Source of the DNA: Vreelandella populi
GTDB lineage: Bacteria > Pseudomonadota > Gammaproteobacteria > Pseudomonadales > Halomonadaceae
DNA length: 64,000 nt
Direction of reading: 5' to 3'
Assembly (NCBI RefSeq): GCF_003989825.1
Contig: NZ_RZHE01000015.1
Location: 310,001 to 374,000 of the forward strand
Position numbers and translations under genes: made by a program. The notes under the pieces are model-generated. The model did not search any database. It was not told where the DNA came from and saw nothing but the letters and a program-made list of their open reading frames with translations. Below are positions 18,883 to 28,249 of the stretch, piece after piece (the stretch's first letter is position 1; each line of letters starts with the position of its first letter).

Positions 18883-19995
18883 ATGACCTCCACACCTTTG
18901 CAAAACGATCGTTTTCTCCGCGCCCTGGCACGCCAGCCCGTAGATCGCACGCCGGTATGGATGATGCGCCAGGCCGGCCGCTACCTGCCCGAGTATCGCG
19001 CCAGCCGCGCTGATGCGGGCAGTTTCATGGACCTGTGCCGCAACCACGACCTGGCCTGTGAGGTTACCCTACAGCCGCTTGAGCGTTATCCGTTAGACGC
19101 CGCCATTTTGTTTTCGGATATCCTGACGATTCCTGACGCCATGGGGCTCGGGCTCTATTTCGAAACCGGCGAAGGCCCCAAGTTTCGCAAGACCGTGCGT
19201 ACCGCTGAGGAAGTGGCGGCACTCAGCGTGCCGGACGCCGAGCGTGACCTGGACTACGTGATGCGCGCGGTGTCCACTATCCGCCGTGAGCTGAATGGGC
19301 GCATGCCGCTGATCGGCTTCTCTGGTAGCCCCTGGACGCTGGCGACCTACATGGTGGAGGGCGGCTCGAGCAAGGACTTCCGCCACTTAAAAACCATGCT
19401 CTACGACACGCCGGATACCATGCACCAGCTGCTGGATACCCTGGCGCAGTCGGTGACCGATTACTTGAACGCTCAGATTCGCGCGGGCGCCCAGGCGGTG
19501 CAGATTTTCGATACCTGGGGCGGTGCGTTGTCTACCCCCGCATACCTGGAGTTCTCGCTACGCTATATGGAACAGATTGTTTCCGGGCTGATTCGCGAGC
19601 ATGACGGACGCCGTGTGCCGGTGATTCTGTTCACCAAAAATGGCGGCCAGTGGCTTGAACATATTGCCTGCGCCGGTGCTGACGCACTCGGCATCGACTG
19701 GTCGACCGAACTCTCCAGTGCCCGCGCCCGCGTAGGCCACAAGGTTGCGCTGCAGGGCAATCTCGACCCCAACGTGCTGTTTGCCCGCCCCTCGGCGATT
19801 CGTGCTGAAGTCGCCCGCGTGCTGGAGAGCTACGGCCACGGCCCGGGTCACGTATTCAACCTCGGCCACGGCATCAGCCAGTTTACCAACCCGGACAACG
19901 TCACCGCCTTCATGGAGGCGCTGCACGAGCTAAGCCCCCAATATCATCGGGATATTCCAACCCACTCTACCCCCTCTTCCTCAGGAGCCAATTGA
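18883..19995 (+). CDS. hemE: Uroporphyrinogen decarboxylase
   Basis: A 370-residue cytosolic enzyme that converts uroporphyrinogen III to coproporphyrinogen III in haem synthesis. The signature [11 protein letters not shown] is near residue 30, FSDIL near 75, and [13 protein letters not shown]-type substrate loop near 140. ATG at 18883 is preferred over GTG 18877 because the AAGGG site is nine bases away from the former and too close to the latter. The stop overlaps the speE start by one base (TGATG). Confidence 0.95.
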   Translation: MTSTPLQNDRFLRALARQPVDRTPVWMMRQAGRYLPEYRASRADAGSFMDLCRNHDLACEVTLQPLERYPLDAAILFSDILTIPDAMGLGLYFETGEGPKFRKTVRTAEEVAALSVPDAERDLDYVMRAVSTIRRELNGRMPLIGFSGSPWTLATYMVEGGSSKDFRHLKTMLYDTPDTMHQLLDTLAQSVTDYLNAQIRAGAQAVQIFDTWGGALSTPAYLEFSLRYMEQIVSGLIREHDGRRVPVILFTKNGGQWLEHIACAGADALGIDWSTELSSARARVGHKVALQGNLDPNVLFARPSAIRAEVARVLESYGHGPGHVFNLGHGISQFTNPDNVTAFMEALHELSPQYHRDIPTHSTPSSSGAN

Positions 19996-20855
19996 TGAGC
20001 GAATTACGCGACGACCAGTGGTTTACCGAAGTCTTTGATAGCCACGGCAGCGCCTTCTCGCTGAAGATCTCTGAAAAGCTTTTAGATGTGCAGAGCGAAT
20101 ACCAGCACCTGGAAGTGTACGCCACCGAGACCTACGGCAACCTGATGGTGCTGGACGGCTGCGTGATGCTCACCGACCGCGACAACTTCCTCTACCACGA
20201 AATGATTGCCCACCCGGCGCTGTTTACTCACCCAGCGCCCAAGCGCGTGGTGATTATTGGCGGCGGTGACTGCGGCACGCTAAAAGAAGTCTTGCGTCAC
20301 CCAGGCGTCGAGAAAGTCACCCAGATCGATATCGATGAGGAAGTCACCAAGGCCTCCGAGCGTTTTTTCCCGGCGCTGGTGGAAGCCAACGACGACCCGC
20401 GTGCCGAGCTGCTGTTCGCCGATGGTGTCAAGTGGGTGGATGACGCGGCCGATGAAAGCATCGACGTACTGATCATCGATTCCACCGACCCGGTGGGGCC
20501 TGCTGAAGGGCTGTTCAAGACCGACTTTCTGAAGCGCTGCCACCGCATTCTGAAAGCCGATGGCGTGATGGTGCAGCAGAGCGAGTCGCCGCTTTATCAC
20601 AGCGGCTCGATCATTCGCGAGCTGCGTCACGATATGCGTGAAGCCGGTTTTGATAGTGTCGCCACGCTGCCCTTCCCCCAGCCGGTGTATCCTTCCGGCT
20701 GGTGGAGCGTGACGCTGGCCGGTAAAGGCACCAACGTGGAAACCTTCCGCGAAGAGGCTGCCGGAAGCCACGAAATGCCGCTACAGTACTACACAGTGGA
20801 TGCCCACCGGGGCGCCCTGGCACTCCCGCCGTTCATGCGTAAAGCGTTTGGCTGA
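19995..20855 (+). CDS. speE: Spermidine synthase
   Basis: A 286-residue aminopropyltransferase that makes spermidine from putrescine and decarboxylated SAM. Seen: the nucleotide-binding IGGGDCGTLKEVLRH near residue 85, the acidic DIDEEV, and the catalytic Asp in IIDSTDPVGPAEGL near 155. ATG at 19995 overlaps the hemE stop, so translation is probably coupled. A terminator follows at once. Confidence 0.94.
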   Translation: MSELRDDQWFTEVFDSHGSAFSLKISEKLLDVQSEYQHLEVYATETYGNLMVLDGCVMLTDRDNFLYHEMIAHPALFTHPAPKRVVIIGGGDCGTLKEVLRHPGVEKVTQIDIDEEVTKASERFFPALVEANDDPRAELLFADGVKWVDDAADESIDVLIIDSTDPVGPAEGLFKTDFLKRCHRILKADGVMVQQSESPLYHSGSIIRELRHDMREAGFDSVATLPFPQPVYPSGWWSVTLAGKGTNVETFREEAAGSHEMPLQYYTVDAHRGALALPPFMRKAFG

Positions 20856-20875
20856 ATAGCGTGCCAGCAAGCGAT

Positions 20876-20903
20876 AAAGGCCGGGCATTGCTCGGCCTTT
20901 TTT
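20876..20903 (+). terminator. Rho-independent terminator after speE
   Basis: An 8-bp stem AAAGGCCG / CGGCCTTT with a 9-base loop ends in a T run. It separates hemE-speE from the amino-acid transporter genes, whose first ATG lies only about 26 bases downstream. Confidence 0.85.
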
Positions 20904-20928
20904 GTGTCACCACGTTAAGGAACCAACA

Positions 20929-21939
20929 ATGAAAACCCTTAAATGGATAAGCGTTGGCGCATGCGCCCTGGCCCCGGCCGTTGCCATGGGCACCACACTG
21001 GAAACCGTTCAATCCCGCGACAGCGTGCGCTGTGGGGTAAATGCCGCGCAGCCGGGCTTCTCCTCATTGGATGATAACGATACGTATCGCGGCCTGGATA
21101 CCGATGTTTGCCGCGCGATTGCAGCGGCTGCCCTTGGCGATGCCAGCAAGGTTGATTTCGTGCCGCTCGATTCGGTTGAGCGCTTCACAGCCCTACAGTC
21201 CGGCGAAGTGGACGTGCTCTCGCGCACGACTACCTGGACCTCCAGCCGCGATACCACTCAAGGCATGCACTTTACCGGAGTGAGCTATTACGATGGCCAG
21301 ACCTTCATGGTGGCAAGCGACCTAGGCGTGCAAAGTGCTGAAGAACTGGATGGCGCAGCGGTCTGCACCCAATCGGGCACGACCAGCGAGCTGAATCTTT
21401 CCGACTATTTTCGTATTCATGATATGAGTTATGACGCGGTAGTGTTTGACTCCCCCGAGCAGTCGATTGCCGGTTTTGAAGCCGGGCGTTGCGATGTTCT
21501 AAGCTCCGACGCCTCTCAGCTGTATGCCCAGCGCATGCAGCTGGCCGACCCCAATATGGCAGTGGTGCTGCCCGAGATTATCTCCAAGGAGCCGCTGGGG
21601 CCCGCCGTTCGCCAGGGCGATGATCAGTGGTTCAACATCGTTAAATGGTCACTGTTTGCCATGCTTAATGCTGAAGAGCTAGACGTTTCGAGCAGTAATA
21701 TCGATGAACACGCAGATTCCGACAACCCGGATATTGCCCGCCTACTGGGCCAGGACGGCAACTTCGGCGAAGGCATGGGTTTAAACGCCGATTGGGCCTA
21801 TCAGATCATCAAGCAGGTGGGCAACTACGCCGAAATGTTTGACCGCAACGTGGGCGCGGACTCCAACTTCAAGATTGCCCGCGGCTTGAACGCTTTATGG
21901 CGCGATGGCGGCATTCAGTATGCCCCACCCATTCGCTAG
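20929..21939 (+). CDS. aapJ: General amino-acid ABC transporter substrate-binding protein, copy 1 (AapJ-like)
   Basis: A 336-residue periplasmic protein. ATG at 20929 follows AAGGA and opens a signal peptide (MKTLKWISVGACALAPAVAMG). The SBP-3 fold follows with RCGVNAAQPGFSS, RGLDTDVCRAIA, VDVLSRTTTWTSSRDT, and the long C-terminal QDGNFGEGMGLNADWAYQ typical of AapJ/BztA proteins (about 340 residues). It is strikingly similar to the next gene product, a paralogue. It has its own terminator-separated start, 224 bases before the second copy. Confidence 0.92.
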   Translation: MKTLKWISVGACALAPAVAMGTTLETVQSRDSVRCGVNAAQPGFSSLDDNDTYRGLDTDVCRAIAAAALGDASKVDFVPLDSVERFTALQSGEVDVLSRTTTWTSSRDTTQGMHFTGVSYYDGQTFMVASDLGVQSAEELDGAAVCTQSGTTSELNLSDYFRIHDMSYDAVVFDSPEQSIAGFEAGRCDVLSSDASQLYAQRMQLADPNMAVVLPEIISKEPLGPAVRQGDDQWFNIVKWSLFAMLNAEELDVSSSNIDEHADSDNPDIARLLGQDGNFGEGMGLNADWAYQIIKQVGNYAEMFDRNVGADSNFKIARGLNALWRDGGIQYAPPIR

Positions 21940-22163
21940 ACGCTTTAAAGAGCCAATCTTCCATCAGCCTGCGGTTGCCGCACCAAAACAGGGCGTGCGG
22001 TAACCGTTTCTATTTTTTTGCACCTAAACTTTCGTAGGAACCGAGCTACTTAGCGTTGAAAAGCGCTGAATATGGCGCTGTACCCATGTTGGCATCTTCC
22101 TTGCTAGCTTTATGTGTCATGCCTTTGCATGCATAACAATATTAATCGAGGAAGGGAATTACC

Positions 22164-23183
22164 ATGTTGAACAAGAAACACTGGGTACTACTAGCCTCTG
22201 CAGGTGCGATTACACTGACCGGCGCCGCTAATGCCGCCACGCTTGAAGACACCATTCAGCGCGGTGCCGTACAGTGTGGCGTCAGCGACGGCCTGCCGGG
22301 CTTCTCGGCCCCCGATGGTGATGGCAACTGGCAAGGTCTGGATGTAGACGTTTGCCGTGCAGTGGCTGCTGCCGTGTTGGGTGATGCCGACGCTGTAAAC
22401 TACATTTCCCTCAATGCCGTTGAGCGCTTCACCGCCCTGCAGTCTGGCGAAGTCGATGTGCTGTCACGTAACACCACCTGGACCACCACCCGCGATACCA
22501 CGCTCGGACTTAACTTTGCCGGCGTCAACTTCTACGACGGTATCGGCTTCATGGTCAGCAACGATCTGGGCATCAGCGGCGCTGACGAGCTGGACGGTGC
22601 GGCGATCTGTATCCAGAGTGGCACCACCACCGAACTTAACGTGGCCGATTACTTCCGCGCCAACGACATGGAATTCGATCCCATCGTCTTCGATACTTCC
22701 GAACAGACCGTGGGCGGCTTCCAGTCCGGCCGCTGTGACGTATTGACCTCGGATACCTCTCAACTGGCAGCTCTGCGCATCCAGCTCGATGATCCAAGCG
22801 GTGCGGTAATTCTTCCCGATATCATTTCCAAGGAGCCGCTAGGCCCGGTAGTGCGTCAAGGCGACGACACCTGGTTCAACATTGTGAAGTGGTCGCTGTT
22901 TGCCATGCTCAATGCTGAAGAGTACGGCGTGACCAGCGAAAACGTTGACGACATGACCAGCTCCGAAAACCCCGACATCGCTCGCCTGCTTGGCCAAGAC
23001 GGCAACTACGGCGAAGGCATGGGGCTTGAAGCTGACTGGGCTTACAACATCATCAGTCAGGTAGGTAACTACGCCGAAAGCTTTGAGCGCAACGTCGGCA
23101 TGGACTCACCCCTTGAGATTGAACGCGGTGCCAACGCCCTGTGGAACCAGGGTGGCTTCCAGTACGCCCCGCCGATTCGCTAA
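22164..23183 (+). CDS. aapJ: General amino-acid ABC transporter substrate-binding protein, copy 2 (AapJ-like)
   Basis: A 339-residue AapJ/BztA-type protein with a cleavable signal peptide (ends ANA around residue 23). Diagnostic segments match copy 1 almost word for word (FSAPDGDGNWQGLDVDVCRA, ERFTALQSGEVDVLSR, KEPLGPVVRQGDDTWFNIVK, QYAPPIR). A good ribosome site GAGGAAGG precedes ATG 22164. It is the copy closest to the permease genes, so it is probably the main partner. A GC-rich stem-loop separates it from the first permease gene. Confidence 0.93.
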   Translation: MLNKKHWVLLASAGAITLTGAANAATLEDTIQRGAVQCGVSDGLPGFSAPDGDGNWQGLDVDVCRAVAAAVLGDADAVNYISLNAVERFTALQSGEVDVLSRNTTWTTTRDTTLGLNFAGVNFYDGIGFMVSNDLGISGADELDGAAICIQSGTTTELNVADYFRANDMEFDPIVFDTSEQTVGGFQSGRCDVLTSDTSQLAALRIQLDDPSGAVILPDIISKEPLGPVVRQGDDTWFNIVKWSLFAMLNAEEYGVTSENVDDMTSSENPDIARLLGQDGNYGEGMGLEADWAYNIISQVGNYAESFERNVGMDSPLEIERGANALWNQGGFQYAPPIR

Positions 23184-23199
23184 GCGTCTCGTTTGACCC

Positions 23200-23231
23200 G
23201 GCCCGTCGCGCTATCAAAAGCGCGACGGGCC
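23200..23231 (+). promoter_or_regulatory. Intercistronic GC-rich stem-loop between aapJ copy 2 and aapQ
   Basis: A perfect 13-bp inverted repeat (GGCCCGTCGCGCT / AGCGCGACGGGCC) with a 6-base loop and no T run. Such hairpins after binding-protein genes often protect the upstream mRNA or attenuate the downstream genes, giving excess binding protein. Role here is inferred. Confidence 0.7.
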
Positions 23232-23267
23232 ATCTGACTGACCTTCCGTGTAGCGGAGACGCCACCC

Positions 23268-24458
23268 ATGTCCGTAAGACCCAACACTCGCCCCGCTGGC
23301 CACAAGCCACCGTTTTGGCGAGATCGCGCTAAACGCGCGCTTGTTTTTCAGCTTCTTCTAACGGCGGCTGTTGCCGTCTTCCTGTTTTATATCATTGGCA
23401 ACGTTCAGGACAACCTATCTGCCCGGGGGATAACCACCGGCTTCGGCTTTTTAAATAACACCGCAGGCTTTGGTATCGTACAAAGTCTGATCGATTACTC
23501 CTCTCAGGACACCTACGGGCGCACGTTCGTGGTGGGCTTAATGAATACGCTGCTGGTTGGCGGGTTAGGGGTCATCGCGGCGACGCTGGTTGGTTTTATC
23601 GTGGGTATTGCCCGCCTATCGCCCAATTGGCTGCTGGCGCGCCTAGCCACGGCCTATATCGAAACCTTCCGCAATATTCCGTTACTGTTACAGATTTTCT
23701 TCTGGTACTTTGCCGTGCTGCGCACCCTGCCAAGCGCCCGGGACAGCATGGCTTTTGGCGAAGTGATTTTCCTTAACGTTCGCGGTCTGTATCTGCCCGA
23801 GCCGCTCTTTGAATCAGGCTTTGGGCTGATTCCCGCCGCGTTTATCGTGGCAATCATCGCAAGTATTGCGCTGATGGTCTGGAACAAGCGCCGCCATGAA
23901 GCAACCGGCAAGCGTATCCCCGCTGGCTGGATATCGCTTGCACTGATTCTGGGCTTGCCGCTTTTGGTGACAGTAGCCACCGGCGTACCGATCACCTGGG
24001 ATATTCCTGAGCTTCGCGGGTTCAACTTCCGCGGCGGCTTTACCGTGATTCCGGAATTTCTGGCTCTGTGGCTGGCGCTTTCCATCTATACCGCTGCGTT
24101 CATTGCCGAGATTGTGCGCTCTGGCATTCAAGCCATTTCCCACGGCCAGACCGAAGCCGCCCAGGCGCTCAGCCTGCCGCGCAACCTAGTGCTGCGCCTG
24201 GTGGTGATTCCTCAGGCGCTGCGGGTGATTATTCCGCCCCTGACCAGCCAGTACCTGAACCTGATCAAGAACTCCTCGCTTGCCACGGCGATTGGCTACC
24301 CCGATCTGGTATCCGTGTTTGCGGGCACCACGCTTAACCAGACGGGGCAGGCCATCGAGGTTATCGCCATGACCATGGCGGTGTATCTGACCATCAGCCT
24401 GCTGGTTTCCATGTTCATGAACTGGTTCAACGCCCGCGTGGCGCTGGTCGAGCGCTAG
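23268..24458 (+). CDS. aapQ: Amino-acid ABC transporter permease (AapQ/BztB)
   Basis: A 396-residue inner-membrane permease, long like AapQ (about 400). A first membrane segment near residue 25 is followed by a large loop, then the HisM-type core. The EAA loop reads GQTEAAQALSLPRNLVLRLVVIPQALRVIIPP near residue 300. Paired with the next gene it forms the heterodimeric channel of a general L-amino-acid importer. ATG follows a GGAG site; 20 bases separate it from aapM. Confidence 0.92.
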   Translation: MSVRPNTRPAGHKPPFWRDRAKRALVFQLLLTAAVAVFLFYIIGNVQDNLSARGITTGFGFLNNTAGFGIVQSLIDYSSQDTYGRTFVVGLMNTLLVGGLGVIAATLVGFIVGIARLSPNWLLARLATAYIETFRNIPLLLQIFFWYFAVLRTLPSARDSMAFGEVIFLNVRGLYLPEPLFESGFGLIPAAFIVAIIASIALMVWNKRRHEATGKRIPAGWISLALILGLPLLVTVATGVPITWDIPELRGFNFRGGFTVIPEFLALWLALSIYTAAFIAEIVRSGIQAISHGQTEAAQALSLPRNLVLRLVVIPQALRVIIPPLTSQYLNLIKNSSLATAIGYPDLVSVFAGTTLNQTGQAIEVIAMTMAVYLTISLLVSMFMNWFNARVALVER

Positions 24459-24478
24459 GCGCCGGTGAGGATAGCTTT

Positions 24479-25579
24479 ATGATTCATAATCAAACGATGA
24501 TCGACCAGCGCCCGGCGCCCAGCAATACCTTGGGGCCGATGGCGTGGCTGCGCGCCAACCTGTTCAGCAGTCCGCTCAACACGCTGTTTACCCTGGTGGG
24601 GCTGTATATTCTCTATCTGCTGGTGGTGCCGACCATTCAGTGGGCATTCATTAATGCCGACTGGATAGGCACGACAAGAGCCGACTGCTCTCGGGAAGGT
24701 GCCTGCTGGGTGTTCGTCAACGCGCGCTTTACGCAGTTCATCTACGGGCTTTACCCGCGCTCGGAGATCTGGCGGGCCAACATCGTGTTTGGCGGTTTTT
24801 TCACGCTAATAGCCTGGCTCGCCATTCCGCGCCTGCCGCTCAAGCGCTGGGTAGCCGTGTTTGCCCTGGTCGGTTTTCCGGTGGTGGCGTATGTGCTGCT
24901 TCACGGTGGCTATTTTGACCTGCCGCGCGTGCCTACCCACCGCTGGGGCGGCTTGATGCTGACCCTGCTGCTCGCATCAGTGGGCATGATCGGCGCACTG
25001 CCCATCGGCATTGTGCTGGCGCTGGGGCGGCGCTCCAACATGCCCATCGTGAAGAGCTTCTGCGTCATCTTCATCGAGTTCTGGCGCGGCGTACCGCTGA
25101 TTACCGTGCTGTTCATGGCCTCGGTCATGCTGCCGCTGTTTCTGCCGTCGGGTATCAGCGTGGACCGATTGGTGCGGGCGCTTATCGGCCTGACGCTGTT
25201 TCAGAGCGCGTACATGGCCGAGGTGATTCGTGGCGGGCTTCAAGCGATACCCAAGGGCCAGGAGGAAGCCGCCGCCGCGCTGGGCATGACCTACTGGAAA
25301 CGCATGGGCCTGATCGTTCTGCCCCAGGCGCTGAAGATGATGATTCCGGGCATCGTCAATACGTTTATCTCATTGTTTAAAGACACCACGCTGGTCATGA
25401 TCATCGGGCTGTTTGATCTGCTGGGGATCGTGCAGGCCGCACTTTCCGACTCCAACTGGCTGGGCTTTTCGCTGGAAGGCTACGTGTTTGCCGCGTTTGT
25501 ATTCTGGATATTCTGTTTCAGTATGTCGCGCTACAGCCAGTACCTGGAGCGCAAGTTGAACACCGGCCACAAGCGCTGA
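24479..25579 (+). CDS. aapM: Amino-acid ABC transporter permease (AapM/BztC)
   Basis: A 366-residue permease with about eight membrane segments and the EAA loop [31 protein letters not shown] near residue 260. The region [17 protein letters not shown] and NIVFGGFF matches AapM proteins. It pairs with AapQ; the ATPase gene follows after 37 bases. GAGGA site before ATG 24479. Confidence 0.92.
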   Translation: MIHNQTMIDQRPAPSNTLGPMAWLRANLFSSPLNTLFTLVGLYILYLLVVPTIQWAFINADWIGTTRADCSREGACWVFVNARFTQFIYGLYPRSEIWRANIVFGGFFTLIAWLAIPRLPLKRWVAVFALVGFPVVAYVLLHGGYFDLPRVPTHRWGGLMLTLLLASVGMIGALPIGIVLALGRRSNMPIVKSFCVIFIEFWRGVPLITVLFMASVMLPLFLPSGISVDRLVRALIGLTLFQSAYMAEVIRGGLQAIPKGQEEAAAALGMTYWKRMGLIVLPQALKMMIPGIVNTFISLFKDTTLVMIIGLFDLLGIVQAALSDSNWLGFSLEGYVFAAFVFWIFCFSMSRYSQYLERKLNTGHKR

Positions 25580-25616
25580 CGTCGCTTTTTCCTACAAGAA
25601 TTCGAAGGATTTAACC

Positions 25617-26405
25617 ATGACACAAGCAGCCACCAACCTCTCTGGCACCAGCATGTCTAAAAGTACGTCTGACTTGATGGTCGAGATGCGCGGCGTCAAC
25701 AAGTGGTACGGCGACTTTCACGTACTGCGCGATATTGATTTCGAAGTAAAACGCGGCGAGCGAATCGTTATCTGCGGCCCGTCAGGCTCGGGTAAATCAA
25801 CGCTGATTCGCTGCATCAACCATCTCGAAGAGCACCAGCAGGGTGACATCGTGGTCGGCGGCGTGCCGCTGACCCAGGACGTGAAGCGCATCGAGCAGAT
25901 CCGCCGCAGCGTGGGCATGGTGTTTCAGCACTTCAACCTGTTCCCCCACCTGACGGTGCTGGAAAACTGTTGTATCGCGCCCATGTGGGTGCAGAAAAAG
26001 CCGCGCCGGGAAGCCGAAGAGCAGGCCATGCGTTACCTGGAGCGCGTACGCATCGCCGAGCAGGCGAAAAAGTACCCCGGCCAGCTCTCCGGTGGCCAGC
26101 AACAGCGTGTGGCGATAGCCCGCTCGCTGTGCATGCACCCGGATGTGATGCTGTTTGATGAACCTACCTCAGCACTCGACCCGGAGATGATCAAGGAAGT
26201 GCTGGATGTCATGGTCGAGCTTGCCGAGGAAGGCATGACCATGCTCTGCGTGACTCACGAGATGGGCTTTGCCAAGACCGTCGCCGACAGGGTGATTTTC
26301 ATGGACCAGGGGCAGATCATTGAAGAGAACGCGCCCGAGCCGTTCTTCAATAACCCGCAATCCGAGCGCACCCAGTTGTTCCTGAGCCAGATTCTGGGAC
26401 ACTAA
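25617..26405 (+). CDS. aapP: Amino-acid ABC transporter ATP-binding protein (AapP/BztD)
   Basis: A 262-residue ATPase of the polar amino-acid uptake class. Walker [10 protein letters not shown] near residue 58, Q loop [17 protein letters not shown], signature [15 protein letters not shown], Walker [14 protein letters not shown] loop VTHEMGFA. It energises import through AapQM. An internal ATG codon (around residue 12) could also be used. Last gene of the operon; convergent with the phosphatase gene 15 bases away. Confidence 0.94.
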   Translation: MTQAATNLSGTSMSKSTSDLMVEMRGVNKWYGDFHVLRDIDFEVKRGERIVICGPSGSGKSTLIRCINHLEEHQQGDIVVGGVPLTQDVKRIEQIRRSVGMVFQHFNLFPHLTVLENCCIAPMWVQKKPRREAEEQAMRYLERVRIAEQAKKYPGQLSGGQQQRVAIARSLCMHPDVMLFDEPTSALDPEMIKEVLDVMVELAEEGMTMLCVTHEMGFAKTVADRVIFMDQGQIIEENAPEPFFNNPQSERTQLFLSQILGH

Positions 26406-26420
26406 AACACACGGTATAAG

Positions 26421-27017
26421 TCAGGACACGCCCACGCGGGTAATACTGGCGGGCAACAAGGCGGGCTGCTCACGATGTTGGCTGAGTGGCCTGCCTTTCA
26501 ACGCGGTCAGCAGTATCTGCAGCGGATCACCGTGACTCACGATCAGGATGGTTTCGCCTTCACTCTGCTGTTCCAAATCCTCAAGCACCGCCAGCATACG
26601 TGTGGCCACTGTGCTTACCGACTCCACCTGATAATGGTTGTGTTCGGCATCTTGGGCATCTAGCGCCCACACATCCGGGTAATGCTTGTCGGTCAGCCCC
26701 TCCAGTTCGCCAAAAAAGCGCTCCCGCAAGCGCTTGTCGGGTGTCATTGCCAGCTGAAAGGCATTGGCCACGCGAGCAGCGGTTTGCGTGGTGCGTAAAA
26801 AATCCGAATGCACCACTCGTGTCGGCGTGGGCCATGACCAATCATCGACTGTTTTAACCAGCTGCTGCTCGCCTATCGCGGAAAGCCCAAATGCCTCGAC
26901 GCCACGCTCAGGACTGCTGATGACCAATCGTTGTTGATTCGCCTGGCTATGGCCATGACGCATTAACAGGTAGCGATTGCGCCAATGGTCGGAGGAGGTA
27001 AGGAAAGTGTTTGACAT
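26421..27017 (-). CDS. Histidine phosphatase family protein (phosphoglycerate mutase-like)
   Basis: A 198-residue protein with the catalytic RHG motif (LLMRHGHSQANQQ, residues about 17-29), the acid donor region (RLRERFFGELEGLT), and the second histidine in LIVSHGDPLQ near residue 160. The family includes phosphoglycerate mutases, fructose bisphosphatases and cobalamin or sugar phosphatases. The substrate cannot be told; no pathway neighbour points to one. Confidence 0.86.
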   Translation of the reverse strand: MSNTFLTSSDHWRNRYLLMRHGHSQANQQRLVISSPERGVEAFGLSAIGEQQLVKTVDDWSWPTPTRVVHSDFLRTTQTAARVANAFQLAMTPDKRLRERFFGELEGLTDKHYPDVWALDAQDAEHNHYQVESVSTVATRMLAVLEDLEQQSEGETILIVSHGDPLQILLTALKGRPLSQHREQPALLPASITRVGVS

Positions 27018-27199
27018 AACTTTGTAACAAACCCTAGATTGAGAGTGTCGATTTTCGAAAAATAAATATTTTGACGGCTAAATGTGCACTTTCGAACCCT
27101 TAACGTCTTTTGATCATGACAGAAGGTATACAAAAGAACACCTTCAGCCTGCTGAATAATCGCAAGACCACAAAAATAATCTATAAATGAGGCTTCCCA

Positions 27200-28192
27200 A
27201 TGACTTCCATGACGTTTCGCAAGCGTCCGCTTGCCCTACTGTCGGCAGCAGCGCTTCTGCCCCTTGCACTGCTTTCCACTCAGGCCTACGCTGAATGCGA
27301 ACGCGGCGATCTGGATACGCTTTACTGCGACGAAAATGGCGATATGGTCGCGGACCGCCCGGCCGATGAAGCGCAATGGCTAAATCCCGATACGCTGATC
27401 TTTGCCTATACCCCGGTGGAAGACCCGGCGATCTATTCCGACATCTGGCAACCCTTTATCGATCACCTGTCAGAGGTGACCGGCCGCAACGTGCGCTTCT
27501 TCGCCGTTCAGTCTAATGCGGCCCAGGTTGAAGCCATGCGCAGCGGCCGCCTGCATATTGCCGGCTTTTCTACCGGCCCTACGCCGTTTGCGGTGAACCT
27601 GGCAGGTGCGGTTCCCTTTGCGTTGATGGGTTCAGATAGCGGCCAGTTTGGCTATACCCTACAGCTTTTTACCCATGCTGACTCTGACATTCATGAACTT
27701 GCCGACCTGAAGGGCAAGCGGGTTGCCCATACGTCGCCCACCTCCAACTCAGGCAACCTGGCGCCTCGGGCACTGCTGCCCGAGCTTGGCATAACGCCTG
27801 ACGAGGATTACGAAGTCGTCTACTCAGGCAGCCATGATCAATCCATGCTGGGGGTGGTGGCCCGCGACTACGACGCGGCTCCGGTTGCCTCGGAAGTGGT
27901 TGACCGCATGGCCGCGCGCGGGCTTTACGATACGGAGGACGTTCGCCTGATCTATGAGTCCGACCGCTTCCCCACCACCTCGTACAACTACGCCTACAAC
28001 CTGCACCCGGATCTCGTCGAGAAAATCGAAGAGGCGTTCTTCAGTTTTGATTTTCAAGGCACCGAGCTTGGCGAAGAGTTTGAGGGTGTCGAGAAGTTTA
28101 TCCCCATTAACTATAAGGATAACTGGCAGGTGATTCGCACCATCCAGACCGCCAATGGCGTGCGCTACACGCCCGAAAACCTGGAAGAGTAA
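27200..28192 (+). CDS. phnD: PhnD-type phosphonate/phosphate ABC transporter substrate-binding protein
   Basis: A 330-residue periplasmic binding protein with a signal peptide ending near AYA (residues 29-31). PhnD-family markers include FAYTPVEDP, VQSNAAQVEAMRSGRLHIAGFSTG and HTSPTSNSGNLAPRALLPELG. The following genes code the matching ATPase and two permeases. There are no C-P lyase genes nearby, so the ligand could be phosphonate, phosphite or phosphate. The 182-base upstream region contains one CTGTCAT half-site on the minus strand but no full Pho box that I can define. Confidence 0.88.
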   Translation: MTSMTFRKRPLALLSAAALLPLALLSTQAYAECERGDLDTLYCDENGDMVADRPADEAQWLNPDTLIFAYTPVEDPAIYSDIWQPFIDHLSEVTGRNVRFFAVQSNAAQVEAMRSGRLHIAGFSTGPTPFAVNLAGAVPFALMGSDSGQFGYTLQLFTHADSDIHELADLKGKRVAHTSPTSNSGNLAPRALLPELGITPDEDYEVVYSGSHDQSMLGVVARDYDAAPVASEVVDRMAARGLYDTEDVRLIYESDRFPTTSYNYAYNLHPDLVEKIEEAFFSFDFQGTELGEEFEGVEKFIPINYKDNWQVIRTIQTANGVRYTPENLEE

Positions 28193-28200
28193 AACGCCTT

Positions 28201-28220
28201 GCGCCACGCTCGCGTGGCGC
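28201..28220 (+). promoter_or_regulatory. Intercistronic stem-loop between phnD and phnC
   Basis: A perfect 8-bp inverted repeat GCGCCACG / CGTGGCGC with a 4-base CTCG loop, nine bases after the phnD stop and with no T run. Likely an mRNA-stabilising or partial attenuating structure favouring the binding protein. Confidence 0.65.
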
Positions 28221-28249
28221 GGTTACTGGCTGCCGATGGAAGCGAAAAC

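Noticed and set aside
27085-27140. A Pho box before phnD
   Set aside because: Only one CTGTCAT half-site on the minus strand; the second half at 11-base spacing is missing.
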